Source: Membranipora membranacea (taxonomy: Eukaryota > Bryozoa > Gymnolaemata > Cheilostomatida > Membraniporidae). From it: a DNA stretch of 64,000 nt. The stretch spans positions 26,524,025 through 26,588,024 of the forward strand of contig OU612070.1 in NCBI GenBank assembly GCA_914767715.1. Reading direction: 5' to 3'. Below the pieces are notes generated by a model, which saw only the letters and a list, made by a program, of their open reading frames with translations, was not told the origin of the DNA and made no database searches. This document shows, in pieces, positions 48,391 to 60,119 of the stretch. Numbering within the stretch: position 1 is the first letter of the stretch; each line of letters begins with the position of its first letter. The position numbers were made by a program, and so were the translations under genes.

Positions 48391-50395
48391 AGCTTTCCAG
48401 ATTACCAGCAAACAATGAATTAGTTTTAGTGAAATGATGTTGCATTCCCAATCACATTAACAATGCAACATTCCAGAACCTTTCCAAATCACACCTTGAC
48501 TATCTTCTCAATTTAATCAGCTATGATTTATCATAAATTGATATTTTCGTCTGATTTTATGAAAAGAATAAAAACCAAAATACACCTGAAATCGTTTACA
48601 GGAAAATCAGTTCAAATCTCAGCCAAGGCTCGGTATCGGTATCAGCATCAATGTTTCTCTTTTCCAATGTCTCCAACAAAATTATGATCAACATAACCTG
48701 AATGTAACCAAATTAAACTGTAGGGTCTTGTTGATGTTGATAAAAAAAGCCGACTCTGAGCCATAAGTATACCCATTGATAAAGTTTCCAATGTGTCTAG
48801 GTGTCAGTCAGGGCGACCTGAAAAATACACAGCGGTCGATCGACTACATGAATTTGGGATATCTCTGGTGCACACAACAAGTAGTTAGCCTGCACTTGGA
48901 TACAGAATCGGAATGAATATGATATGCATATATAAACAAGACTGATGTATCATTGTTTTCTTAGCTGATGCATATTGTGCCCCAGTCTCAACAAGCCTTT
49001 CCTCTCAGTAAAACCTGAGGATGTTCAGAGGATGGAAAGTCCATTTGAGTATTTGAGTATTTGAGTATTTGAGTATTTGAGTATTTGAGTATTTGAGTAT
49101 TTGAGTATTTGAGTATTTGAGTATTTGAGTATTTGAGTATTCCATTGATAAAGTTCGGCTTTTCCAAAAATCTATGCTGAAATTCAACAATTAACTGGAG
49201 GATATGAGGTGGACATGGAGTTCATTGTTATCAAGCTCATGAAACTAGTAAGTATAGTGTTTCAAACTAATTATGTCTTGTGATGCATGAGTTATCTGCC
49301 CTTTTGCTCTGTTGAGACAACTTTAAGATAGAATGTCACAATGAATATGCTACTACAAATATATTAGTATAACTGCAATCAACTATTCTGAAGTGTTAAA
49401 ACTGAGCAAAAATTCTAGAAAATAACTCTAACTACTGTGTTTAAGAACAAAAAATCCAAAGAAAATCCTAGCTGATAGATTATCTTCTGCAAACAGTTTT
49501 TGGACATGAAACTCTACTAGGATAAAAAAGGCCCTCATTCCCAGTCCTGGCTTCTATGTTTTTATCCCTATAGAAACAGTTGAATGAATATCTCAGTTAC
49601 AGCTCTATTTCAGTCCAAGGTTCATCAGTGTAGGGAGGGTGGGTGTTCGACCCTCCCTGACCAGTGTAGCTTCAGAGAAACTTTGGCCAAATCAGTAAAA
49701 CCTGGAACTGCCCGTAAATCTGGTCTGTTTGCCCTATTTCAGTATAGTGCAGGTTTTGTTTGCATCTCTAAATATTTAATCCATGGTGGCAACTTACCAG
49801 CATAGTACACACAACATCTTATAGTATTTTTTTGTTTTGAGCCCGATCCATGTTATCCCATATTTTTGCACTGAAGTCAATTGACATGACAGCCTACTAA
49901 ATTAACTGTCTTTAATTGTCAGCAATTTCCCCTCAATCTGCCTCTCATTCAAGCTAATATTATAGCACTCAACTTAATAGTTCCCCTGACCCGAGCTAAG
50001 CTTGACCTGTTACAATTGGTATAATCTGCATTTTTAGTATCATCGATAGGGCTAATTATTGTCAAAACATTTGGTCAGCTGTGCCTTTATTAGCCACCAT
50101 TTGATTTGTCACTTTTTTGGGAATGCTGAGGGGAACCATGCACAAGAAAAACATTCAGTAATACTCATAAATATAAAAGACGTGCAAATTCTTTTTAAAG
50201 ACCACGACTACGCGTTTTTAAAGCTAATGCAGTTGTGTGAAAAATGTTGTTTATAATTTATCTAATTACAGTAGCTTACAATATATGTGAGAAAGCAGCA
50301 CATTGTCAGCCAAGTCATCATACTAAACTCAGTGTTCACAGCCGGACAATTCATCAATCATACACCACCAGACCTGGTAACTCCCTGTAGTGATC
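48391..50395. other. Spacer between NHL array and CUB/LDLa gene
   Basis: Contains the gene C 3' flank with the conserved gttatctgcccttttgct near 49290 and the GAGTATTT array. No gene recognised. Confidence 0.45.
49043..49140. repeat. (GAGTATTT)n minisatellite
   Basis: About 12 perfect 8-bp units; probably variable in copy number. The Asn-Thr-Gln-Ile-Leu-Lys-Tyr minus-strand frame across it is an artefact of the repeat. Confidence 0.95.
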
Positions 50396-53300
50396 ATGCT
50401 GAACAGACAAAGATCTGTTAACGCTATAATGTGGCTTTGCTGGATAGGTAAGTCGTCTCGTTATTCAATCATATCCTTCAATATTTTAGAAATTTGCGAT
50501 TTGCAGCCTGTAGTTTGCTGTATTTAAATCTAGAAAGTGACTCGAATATTAAATCTTGAATAGTTTTGAGATAACAATTTTACAACAAAGTTTTTTTCAC
50601 ACTAGTGTGTTCCTATTTTCCTGGTTGGTTGACCTGTCTTTGCATAAATATGTTTTCTTCACCTCTTGGCTCAATATGACAAAATGTCATTTTCCGTTGA
50701 CAGTATTATGATTCCTTGTTTATGATTGTTTAAAGCGTTTGCTGAATCGTCCACATTCGAGCCACATGAGCCTGCCCTACACTTCGACATGGAAGCGATG
50801 GATTTGAATGATTACGAATGCTGGCCGTTTGTGACAGGATTTGGTAGTTACATCTTTGGAAGCCAAGCTCCAGATAAAGAATTCTATTCTGCAAATCTAC
50901 ACTGTATTAAAGTTATCACAGGTATAAATGAATTACTGAATTATATTTTCCTACTTCATAGTATTCAATGATGCAATAAATTACGAATGAACCAACGGAG
51001 AACAATAAGTCGGGTTACATAAAAAGGGAGAACTTCTCTAAGGTCAGTAAGGTTGCTACCCCTTTGACAGCTTATTAAAAGTATACAGCTTGAATTGAAC
51101 CCACAAAACATATCTGAAATAAAAATGTACAATGTGAAATAAAAAGATATAATACTCCTCATTGAAAGTATGAAGTCCGCATTGAACCCACAAAACGAAT
51201 CTGATATAAAAATATACAATTTGAAATGAAAGATGTAGATAACTTTGTATTTTGATTTTGACATTTCTAGCACCAGTAGGGCAGCGAGTAGAAGTGATGT
51301 TCATCGATGGTTTTGACATTGAGACTCACTTCCATGAGAACAGAGATTGTGATTATGACTACATACAGTTCCAGGATGGGCCATACCACTTCTCCCAGAA
51401 CCTGACAGGCCGACTCTGTGGGGAGGAGTCTCGGTATAAGCCTATCGTCAGCACCACCAGACATATGAGGATCGTGTTTAAAACTGATAGTCACTCCAAC
51501 AAAGCTGGCTTCAAGATGAGATACAGATATGAGAACTTAACAGCAGGTAAAATATTCCAGTAAATATTAGCAGATATCAACTATTGGGTAATGTCGATGA
51601 ACTGCCACTTGTATTTGGTGAACCCTGACAATAAAATCACGACAGCAGATAACTTCCTACCGAGTGAAAAATATAATCATAATATTTTTCAGACATGGTT
51701 GATACAGCGAAATTCCTGGCTAGTTAGCATTTGATGTCCTTACATCATAGAACATGGCTAGCTTAGGCTGGCACTAGCTAACATTAAGTCACCTGAAAGT
51801 GTCAGGTGCTAACTAGCCGGAAATTTCGCTGTTTCAACCACTACAATAAAATTCTGTGCCAACAACCTATCATATAAAAATACCAAAGACCAAAATACCT
51901 TAAAGGATTAAAATTGAGATAGAGTTTAGTTCGGCTAGGTTTCAGTGGTAAAAACCTTCAAAAGTATAACAATGTTAATATTTTTTTCATTGCAGCTTCT
52001 AGGGAGGATATAGGTAAGTTAAATATAACTATAAGAAGCTTTGCTGTAGGTGTCAACTCTGCATCACAGCCAAAGTCTTACTTAATGTAGAATGAGACAA
52101 AAAAAGAAGAGAATACCAGTACGAATGCGCTTATTACAAAATGACAAGACAATACGACTCTCCACTGAAAATATGCAATAGCAATTCATCGTTATCGGAA
52201 TTGATAATTGGCACAATCATATAGTAGACATATATATTGTACAGTTCCGATGAGACCCTTGAGTTTTAGATTGACCTTATTAGCGATCCTCTTGCCTGAT
52301 TTCAGATTGCTACTTTTACATACAAGTGGACAAGGAGCTGCAGTTCCCAGTATCACAACAGGAAGTGTATGTTAATCATGTAGATCAGATATCTGTAGAC
52401 TGTGTCTGGGACGTGCACAACGTCAATGTGGATGAACCAGTAAGTTCATTCAGAATTAATCGAATTTTCTCGTTTATCTTCATTCGATTTGGGTCACTCC
52501 CTATCGATTGGTGGGCCTCCGTCAGCTTAGAGGGGAGCAACTCCGAGTAAGGGCATATTGGGTCATACTTAATAATGGCCATCATTGATGTGTTATCATG
52601 ACAAAACAACCTTGTATTGTCTTAGGTGAAGAAATGGGTTTTAAATGATAAGTCAACAGAGTGAAAGAACCGATTGAGTTTACCAAATAAAGCTTTGGAA
52701 ACATTTAACTGTCAAGTTTTTAATCACACAAGGGAAAAAACCCTGTCATAAATGTGAAAAAATATTCAACAGTTGTAAATCAGTGTTTTTTGTATTTGTT
52801 GATGTCTGTAGCTGTGGCTATGGATAGATTCCGTCCACAATCAGTCTACAAAGCAGCGATCCTCTGATGATCTATCTATGGAGATCTACCCGACAGACCA
52901 GTACTTATGGAGTAGTAAGGACAGACACATGACTCACAAATATACCTTCATACTGAACCACACTCAGGTGTTTGTTACATCAGATAGATTCATGCTTCAT
53001 CTGTACTCTAGAGATATCAGCTATGTCCCTAACTTCATCGTCAACGTATCAGCTATTGGTATGATCTCTTCTTCATCCTGTACTGGCCTGGTGACTTCAG
53101 ATTCCCCATAATTCATAGACAGTGGTCGCATGACTTTCTTGTTGCTTTTTAGAAAGGCTAGATGACCCTGAATACTTGATTTCAGTCTAAAAAACATTTA
53201 GGAGGGTTTGGTTTCCTATTGATACAATGTAGACCATGATGCTTGCTGCTAAGTCCTAAAGTGATCTATAATGACAAATTCAATAGATATATATAATTTG

Positions 53301-54225
53301 AATATCAGGAAGTTGCTGGGAGTGAGAGGATCCATGAATAAGTCAGACCTCAGAAGTCAGACTTAGATCTATCATCGAGACATCACCGAATTGTTATAAT
53401 TTAGAATAAGTTAATGTAGAATAAAGCAGTTAGTATAGAGAAATTATGATTCTTAACCTCACCGTTTTCGTGTTTCTGAATTTCAGTTAAATGTGGTGAT
53501 GGAAGTTTCGACTGCAAAGATCAGATAGGCTGTATCTCAGATGAATTACTTTGTAACAGCAACTTGAACTGTCCAAGCGGAGGAGATGAAAGTCCTGAAC
53601 AATGTTTCATCCAGCCCAGTATGTTGCAATTAGACTAATGTCTTCAATTTCAAAATATTTTATTCCTGTAAGTAGTGAATACAGTAGGAACACTTTCTGT
53701 GAGCACCCTGATGTTATTATCTTACTGATTCAAACACTGCGTTAGAATAACAGAACGCATAGGATAAACTCATCTCCCTCGAGAAAATAATGTGGGCAAA
53801 GCAAACCAATGGTGTCACATAGAATACCAAGAAATAAAGGTTGCTCTTCAACAGTCACATAAAATGTTGAACCCAAAAGTATTTTTCCTAATCAACAAAG
53901 ATACAATCTTCAAGAACACCGGTGTTTCCTATCTCAGAACTCCATCGCAATATATCCTGCTAGTTTCTTTTCAAGTAATAGATGGTTGTCATTTTTAGCA
54001 AGTGAAGACAAACACGAGACGCAATATTTCCTGATTATTATTGCCTTGATGTTCACTCTACTGCTGGCCTTCACAGTCGTGTTCACATTTAAAGTAATGC
54101 AGAAAAAAGCGAGGAAGGCAACAATCAAGGCTCTTCTACAGATGACCGTGGACAATCCGGGAGTGGTGATCGTCAACCATCGTTCTTTGATGTCTGACCA
54201 TAACCACAACAGAAACGGAAAATGA
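50396..54225 (+). CDS. NETO-like membrane protein: CUB, CUB-like, LDLa, TM
   Basis: Exons 50396-50447, 50736-50921, 51271-51546, 51996-52013 (18-nt microexon), 52306-52439, 52812-53058, 53487-53618 and 53999-54225 join in frame to 423 residues. The N-terminus is a signal peptide (NAIMWLCWIGAFAES). Residues about 35-170 form a CUB domain with paired Cys (ECW/HCIK, and RDCDYDYIQFQDG/GRLCGEE) and a terminal MRIVFKTDSHSNKAGFKMRY. A second, weaker CUB-like region follows (DCYFYIQVDKE to NFIVNVSAIG). The LDL-receptor class A repeat is KCGDGSFDCKDQIGC then DELLCNSNLNCPSGGDES; it keeps the Cys and the acidic end. FLIIIALMFTLLLAFTVVFT spans the membrane, leaving a ~45-residue basic tail. NETO proteins, auxiliary subunits of ionotropic glutamate receptors, have this order. 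Orthology and function are inferred from order alone. Confidence 0.85.
51696..51840. mobile_element. Foldback element in intron 3 of NETO-like gene
   Basis: About 34-bp arms (tggttgatacagcgaaattc onward, and its inverted copy ending 51840) differ at only a few positions; the core gctagttagca is perfect. The interior has secondary inverted repeats (cacctga...tcaggtg). Probably a MITE. Confidence 0.65.
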
Positions 54226-54346
54226 GAGTATAGGCCTGAGAAAAACCAGTATATATAGGACACTGCGATTCACGCAATGTCACATTATGGATAGCATAGA
54301 ATTTACTCGCTTTCATATATCTTCGCTAGTCACTGATAGTTGTGAT

Positions 54347-54380
54347 CACTGATTTATAATACATGTATTATAAATCAGTG
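54347..54380. repeat. Perfect 34-bp palindrome between convergent genes
   Basis: cactgatttataatacat and its exact reverse complement meet at 54363/54364. It lies in the 3' region of the NETO-like gene, 122 bp after the stop, and about 250 bp from the end of the minus-strand gene. It could form an RNA hairpin in either transcript. Confidence 0.75.
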
Positions 54381-54626
54381 GTTGTGATGATAAAGTATCG
54401 ATGTGATCAATAACATATATCAAACTTATCGTCTTAAATACTGACGACATACAAACAAATACCAAGGGTGCATTTGAGGTTTCCCAAATTCGGGTGGCAC
54501 CTATATTTTTATTTTTTATCTTTTCTCCCAAACCACCACAATACTACACATCAATACTATGACGACTACAGATATCCAAATAAATTTTTTATATACTAGG
54601 CTAAAGTGAACATTTTAAAAAATCTT

Positions 54627-57065
54627 TCATAGAAATTCAAAATAAACAAGTATCTTACAAACACTACAGATTTCAATTCCAGACTTCAATTTGAACCTGA
54701 CGCTTTGTAGAGTAGGTGGTAGAGAGACCGGGGGAGGTTTGAAAGGTAGATTGGAGTCATAGACAGTACCACAGTATGAGGCTAGTAAAACATCCTGATG
54801 AGCCACTCCCAGATAGTCTCTGCCACTGCAGGAAGATCCAGTCTTGTACTCATTGTGAAGGACTCCTGGACATTGCTTAACCTAAAATATCAGAAAAATT
54901 ACATCCTCAGTTTATGCAAATGAAAGATCATAAATTAGATGAATGATGTAAGATGATGGTTATTTGGAACTATTATGGTAATGGGGTCCTCAGAAAGACA
55001 TTATTGAGTGTCCCTTAAATCTAAAACCAAGAGTTATTGTACATGTAAAAGTATTACAAGTGTTTACCTCAAGTCTGTAAAAATAGAGCTGAAGAGAGCT
55101 GTAAGCTGCTACATCTACAGGGATATCCCAGGATAGATCCATGCCTTTCTGATACCTGTCCGGATAGTTTGTCGACACCAACCAACCATGAGTATAGCCT
55201 GTCTCTAGCATCAAATCATTCTTATTATTCTGAAGATATTCAGCCGTGCAGTAGCTACACCGCCCTGGGCAAAAGAAACATAACCACAAAATAAATGATA
55301 AGATATAGAAACTATTTATTACCTGTCTATTCAAAGCTTCATCTTGAGATCAAGGCCTAATTCATCTTTATATTAAATATCAAAATACTGATTATAGCGA
55401 CATGTCACATTCAATCGATAGGTATGAAATAGTATTTGTACCGAAAATCTACTGCTCAGCTAAACATGTGAATTTATTACCATATACTATCGAGATAATT
55501 TCCGGGAAGCATATACATCCACCAGTAGCATCACAGTCGTACATACATCCCTTATCGATACAAAATTCTATAATGAACAATGTTATTTGTTTGATACTCC
55601 TGCCCATTGAATTGATATCTCAAAACCTTGAACACTGGGAGTTGCCTTTCTTGATAAAAGGCAGCGCCACCACCGCTGTGCTGCACAGATAGACTATATC
55701 GCAAGGCTATCCTGCAAGCAGAGTGATAAAGGCAAACTACTATGTCTACAAATGTTTACAATGTATCAACTGTAGCATTACTGAACTTTTGGACCGATCA
55801 AATTTGCCAAATCGACATTGTTTCCAGCAATCATACATAAATTGCCATATGCTGGTTCAGGGTCAGATATGTTTCGCTAATCCACCAATATATCAGTGCC
55901 CCTGCCACGTAAGCAAAAGTTGTCAAACAATTAAATTGAATATCTAATCGATTCCATTGGATATTTTTCAAGCCAAAGACATTTTAAAAAAAAAGCCTAA
56001 AACAAGATAAATAATTCTATTGAACTATAATTGATCTCATTGCTCTCGCTGATTTGATCGACTTGCGCCACTTGACTTTGGACACAATGGATTGTCAAAG
56101 CAGGTTGTGTTAAAAGCTTTACCGACATCTCGATGTGTACTGGGGATGAGTTCTGTTGTCTGTGGTATCACTATAGATGAAGTTTGAGCAACAGCTGCTG
56201 ATGATTCTGTTGTTGATGGTATGGCTGATGTCAAACTCAGAGACGATGTTGTCATTGGCTTTGCTGAAATTGGTGATGCTTGACTGGTTCCAGTTGTTAC
56301 TGTTATCGATGATGAGGGTGTAGCCCCTGAGGAGGCGTATGTAGAAGCCAAGTTGTTATAATCACCAGTGTAGCATGAGAAAGCTGTGTTGGTGGTTACT
56401 GGCTCAAAGATATGAATAATTCATATATAACAGACTGGTCCATCCTTATCAGGGACAGTTTGATTGAGCGTCTGATTCAGAAGTGAACATGATCTGCTCT
56501 CCGCCTTGTACAATGCCGACGTGCAGCTGACGACTGGTGAGCACCTCAGAGCACACTGCTGCTTATTCTTGACTGTAAAATACACCCAGAAGACATGCAA
56601 TCATTATGCTAGCAAATTGGCACATAATCGTCTAATTCAAGGCAGAAGAACTGAGCTACTCATGGTATTCACAACAGCATGATAAAAGTTGTCATTGAAG
56701 AAATTTCAAACTGTAAAATTAAATATAGCAATTATCTATAGCAAAGTACCAAATTCCAAAAGAATCTTGATTAAATAATATGAATTAAGTCTAGTGGTAA
56801 ATATTCAAACAAAATGCATTTATCATTTATTATCACCATAGACTATAGCCTGTCTTGTCAAGACAGGCTACATAGACTAGAGCTCAAACAACCTTACAGA
56901 CAATTTCTACTCACCATCAATATTCTCAATCACCATAGCTTTATTGACATTCATCTTCTCTATCATATTATACTTGTGTAATAACAGCTCATTGGTGAGG
57001 AGTTCTCCTTTCAATGAGGAAAACATGAGAAGCGCAAACAAAATAAACAGAATTCTCAAAGCCAT
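54627..57065 (-). CDS. Secreted PAN, Ser/Thr-rich, EGF, CUB protein (model with one in-frame stop)
   Basis: Minus-strand exons. 57065-56915 is a signal peptide (MALRILFILFALLMFSSLKG) plus linker. 56572 onward is a PAN/apple-like module with KQQCALRCSPVVSCTSALY and SRSCSLLNQ; this frame meets TGA at 56423-56421 after GPVCYI, then stays open to 56037 through a Ser/Thr-rich stretch (TTGTSQASP, TTSSLSLTS) typical of O-glycosylated stalks. 55567-55481 is an EGF-like exon, FCIDKGCMYDCDATGGCICF. 55264-55068 and 54881-54627 form a CUB domain (GWLVSTNYPDRYQKGMDLSW, LQLYFYRLEV, CSGRDYLGVA) ending in TGA 54629-54627. Phases fit between the EGF and CUB exons (1, then 0). The donor ending the Ser/Thr exon is weak, so 57065-56421 and 55567-54627 could be separate genes. 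No membrane segment is seen. Confidence 0.6.
56846..56870. repeat. Hairpin in intron 1 of the PAN/CUB gene
   Basis: Perfect 11-bp arms, tagcctgtctt and aagacaggcta, with a 3-nt loop. Confidence 0.6.
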
Positions 57066-58560
57066 CCCACAGAACCATAAGTATGTAAACTTATGATATT
57101 AGGCAAGTATGCTTGAGGTACTTCCAGACGCCCAGAGCTTTTATGCTGACAAATGATTGTGTTTCATTATAGCTTCTCAATAATTGAGCATATCAACCAA
57201 TTTTTCAAGATTTTATGCCTTTTTGCAACGATAATGCGGCTGAAATTTTATTGGATTGGATGGCCAATATCTAATCAAGAACTGCCACTAGGTTGATGAT
57301 TGGTTTTAAAATGACTTCTTTCATTTTGAAATACTTATAACTCTTTGCAAGATAGATTAAATAGGATGCTACAGTATCAGAGATCTCATTTCATCAAGCC
57401 GTACATATCAGTTGACAAGCATTGCCCATTTTTAAAGGCAACATGCTTATTAGGTAGAAAGTTTTCAGGCTCGGTTCAGATAGGCATTAGCATTTCTTTC
57501 TTAATAGTCATTCTCGACAGTTTCACATTCTGAGCAAATGTTCTGCACCACCAGTTCTACTGACAGACTGTAGTTCAATGATTACTCAAGGTTTCTTCAT
57601 GTGACTGCCTCACCGGGAAATGCAAATCCCTCAGCCACTAGATCAGAGGGAATTCGTTCCAACTCTATACCTGTAGTGATCTGATATATCAGATAACAAA
57701 TTATGTCTTGTAAAAGTTGCTTACATGTTCCACATTTATTGGCTCAACATTAACAAAAGAAATTGTAAATAAATATTATGGATTGTGAAATAATAGCGCT
57801 CCAACAAATCATTCTTGACACAACTCTCTCATAAAACTCTGATTAGAATTGACATAGTAAGGAAAAATACACATTATATAACGTGCAATAAACTTGCAGT
57901 GCACCACTTAATAGCATTTGCAGGCATTTGAAAAGCAGATAGAGTTATTTGAGGCCTCTGACTAAATGCATAGAATGCACAAATAACTTCCACCCCGGCA
58001 TTAGACTTATTACCCGCCTGACACTTACTTGACATCACCTGAAAATTCATTTAATTATCAAAACTTGACATTGGCCATGGTCTCACAAGGGACATAATAA
58101 TATAAGCAATGAAAAGTCAAAGACTTTGGTCGTGGTCATTGAGTGATCTAAAGTGACTTATTTGGGGGGGGGATTTGGACTATCAGTACAGGACGGGTGG
58201 GATAGTGTCAGTCAATGCAGTCAATTTGTCAGTAAGAGTTGTCTACTAGATTTATCCAGTATTCAATTCAGTATAAACAGTATCCCTTCTCTCCAATGAA
58301 CTCCTAGAGGGATTCATCGCCCTCCCAAAAACTTGACTTGTCTCAGAATCACTTCCTTAGACTAATTTTTTCTCTAATTTTTGTTTAAGCATTTAACTGT
58401 CATTGACCTGTTGTTCTGTAATTCCTATCCTACCATCCTGGGGCTTTGACGGAGAAAGAATCATAAACATTATTAGACCTTATTCTGACACGAATGTCAT
58501 ACCAGACCAGGTGGATATGAGCATGATAAGACCACCGCAACCTTTTACAAGGCTGCTCAA
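57066..58560. other. Intergenic upstream of the minus-strand gene
   Basis: Presumed promoter region of the PAN/CUB gene; no specific element can be supported. A run of nine G lies near 58164-58172. No gene recognised. Confidence 0.4.
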
Positions 58561-58745
58561 TATTTATTTGACTTTTATATATTTTAATTTATTTAATTTT
58601 ATTTAATTTTATTTTTTTTATTTAATTTAATTTAATTTAATTTAATTTAATTTAATTTTGTTTTATTCTATTTTATTTTATTCTATTCTATTTTATTTTT
58701 TTATTTTATTTTATTTCATTTTATATTTCATTTTATTCTATGAAG
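58561..58745. repeat. AT-rich simple repeat (TTTAA/TTTTA)n
   Basis: Degenerate tttaa, ttttattc and ttttatt units over about 180 bp, the most AT-rich part of the window. Confidence 0.9.
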
Positions 58746-59325
58746 TTCATTTTATAAGTATGTATATTTTATAGAGCAGATTGTCTGCAATCACAACTAA
58801 GTTGTGTAAATACATTGTTCACAACATGTCACAATTGTAAAGAATTTTAAACGAACATCATGAACCTAACATAATCAAACTAGCATTGAATACGATCATA
58901 ATTTAATCATATTGATGAAATATGAATATAATATTTTTTAAGTCATTATATAATATGGTATATCCACTTATTGTTAAGTAGGTATAATAATGACTTTATA
59001 CAGACAGCATCTAGCGTCACAATAGATCACAATGCTGTGATATGACCTACACAAATATGAACTTTATATATCTCAGGTGGAAACAGGTACGACATACATC
59101 CGCATCTATGCGGCCGTTGTCTGGTTGGGTGAACAGATACGACATATTTCCCGAAAATACCATTAGATCATCTAGATGATACGAGAGAAAATTAATTCAC
59201 CCAGCTATCTGCTACATTACAAAGCACCACCAAAGCTTTTTTAAATAAGACGAAGAGGTTACAGCTATTCATCTCCGGCCACTGAGTGCATTTACTGCCG
59301 TACAGGAAAAATGTGCAACTAAGAC
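58746..59325. other. Intergenic, nothing recognised
   Basis: AT-rich sequence without a gene. Confidence 0.4.
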
Positions 59326-59670
59326 CCAGAAGCTGTCAATCCGATCGATTGAAAGCCATCTTATCACATTCACTCAAAAGTACAATTGGAAGAAACCTGG
59401 CCATTTTATCGAGTTGAACTAAATTTACTTGCCATGCATGCAAAAAACATAGGGATACGATTATTTGACCAGATTTTAGCTAATTTGATATTTAATAAAT
59501 ACAAAATGATTGAGATTGGCTATTTTGACCTGAGTTAGCTTGATTTGACCAGCCATCACACAACATCTTTCAGGCAGCTAAACAGGAGAGAATCGTTGCT
59601 ATTTTGATTGTTTTTCAATTACTTCTGTGGCTCATCAGTGCGAGCTTTATGCGTTCCTGTGCATCATAAT
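59326..59670. repeat. Partial first copy of the right-end repeat
   Basis: 59340-59470 matches 60211-60330 and 62833-62940 (gaaagccatcttatcacatt, aaNatagggatacg landmarks). 59575-59665 matches 62625-62705 (gagagaat-gttgct, ctcatcagtg). Confidence 0.55.
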
Positions 59671-59865
59671 GGATTCCAACCGAATCAATTACACAATCAT
59701 TACAACTCCTACCTCTTCATAAGCTTGTTTGTTATTTCACTAACTTTTTGCGCATAAGATGAACAATTTTTTGACACCTCCATTTATTTATAGAGGATTC
59801 AAAAACACTACCAAGTTCATGTTTCATGCTAAACATTTACTTTTATATCATACTGGCAATCTAAG

Positions 59866-59892
59866 CAAGGAGTTAAAGTCTGATACTCCTTG
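59866..59892. repeat. Short hairpin, caaggagt arms
   Basis: Arms caaggagt and actccttg around an 11-nt loop; third member of the caaggagtt hairpin group. Confidence 0.5.
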
Positions 59893-60119
59893 ATCTAAGA
59901 TACAAAGTTTCTGCTACATACAATTCTTTATCATTACATTTGAGTTCTAAAGAGAAGTTCAGCTCAGTCTAAACATAACTATTCAACCAGATTTTATCGA
60001 CATGACCAACATCATTGTTGATATTATTTTCTTTCTGTTTCTTCGTTTGTTTTGAAATTTTTTTTTCTGGCACTGAGCGCAAGACATTTCGAATGAGATG
60101 ACTTTGGTTGCCAATGACA

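Noticed and set aside
49043-49140. CRISPR-like array
   Set aside because: Units are 8 bp with no spacers and the DNA is eukaryotic; a simple minisatellite.
49620-49670. tRNA-like box B (gggtgttcgaccctccc)
   Set aside because: It is a small agggaggg/ccctccct hairpin with no box A at the right distance.
56421-56423. Selenocysteine at the in-frame TGA
   Set aside because: No selenoprotein family or SECIS-like element could be recognised; splice error, readthrough or a broken allele are simpler.
57345-57533. Small open frame upstream of the PAN/CUB gene
   Set aside because: No start context, splice sites or recognisable motif; length expected by chance.
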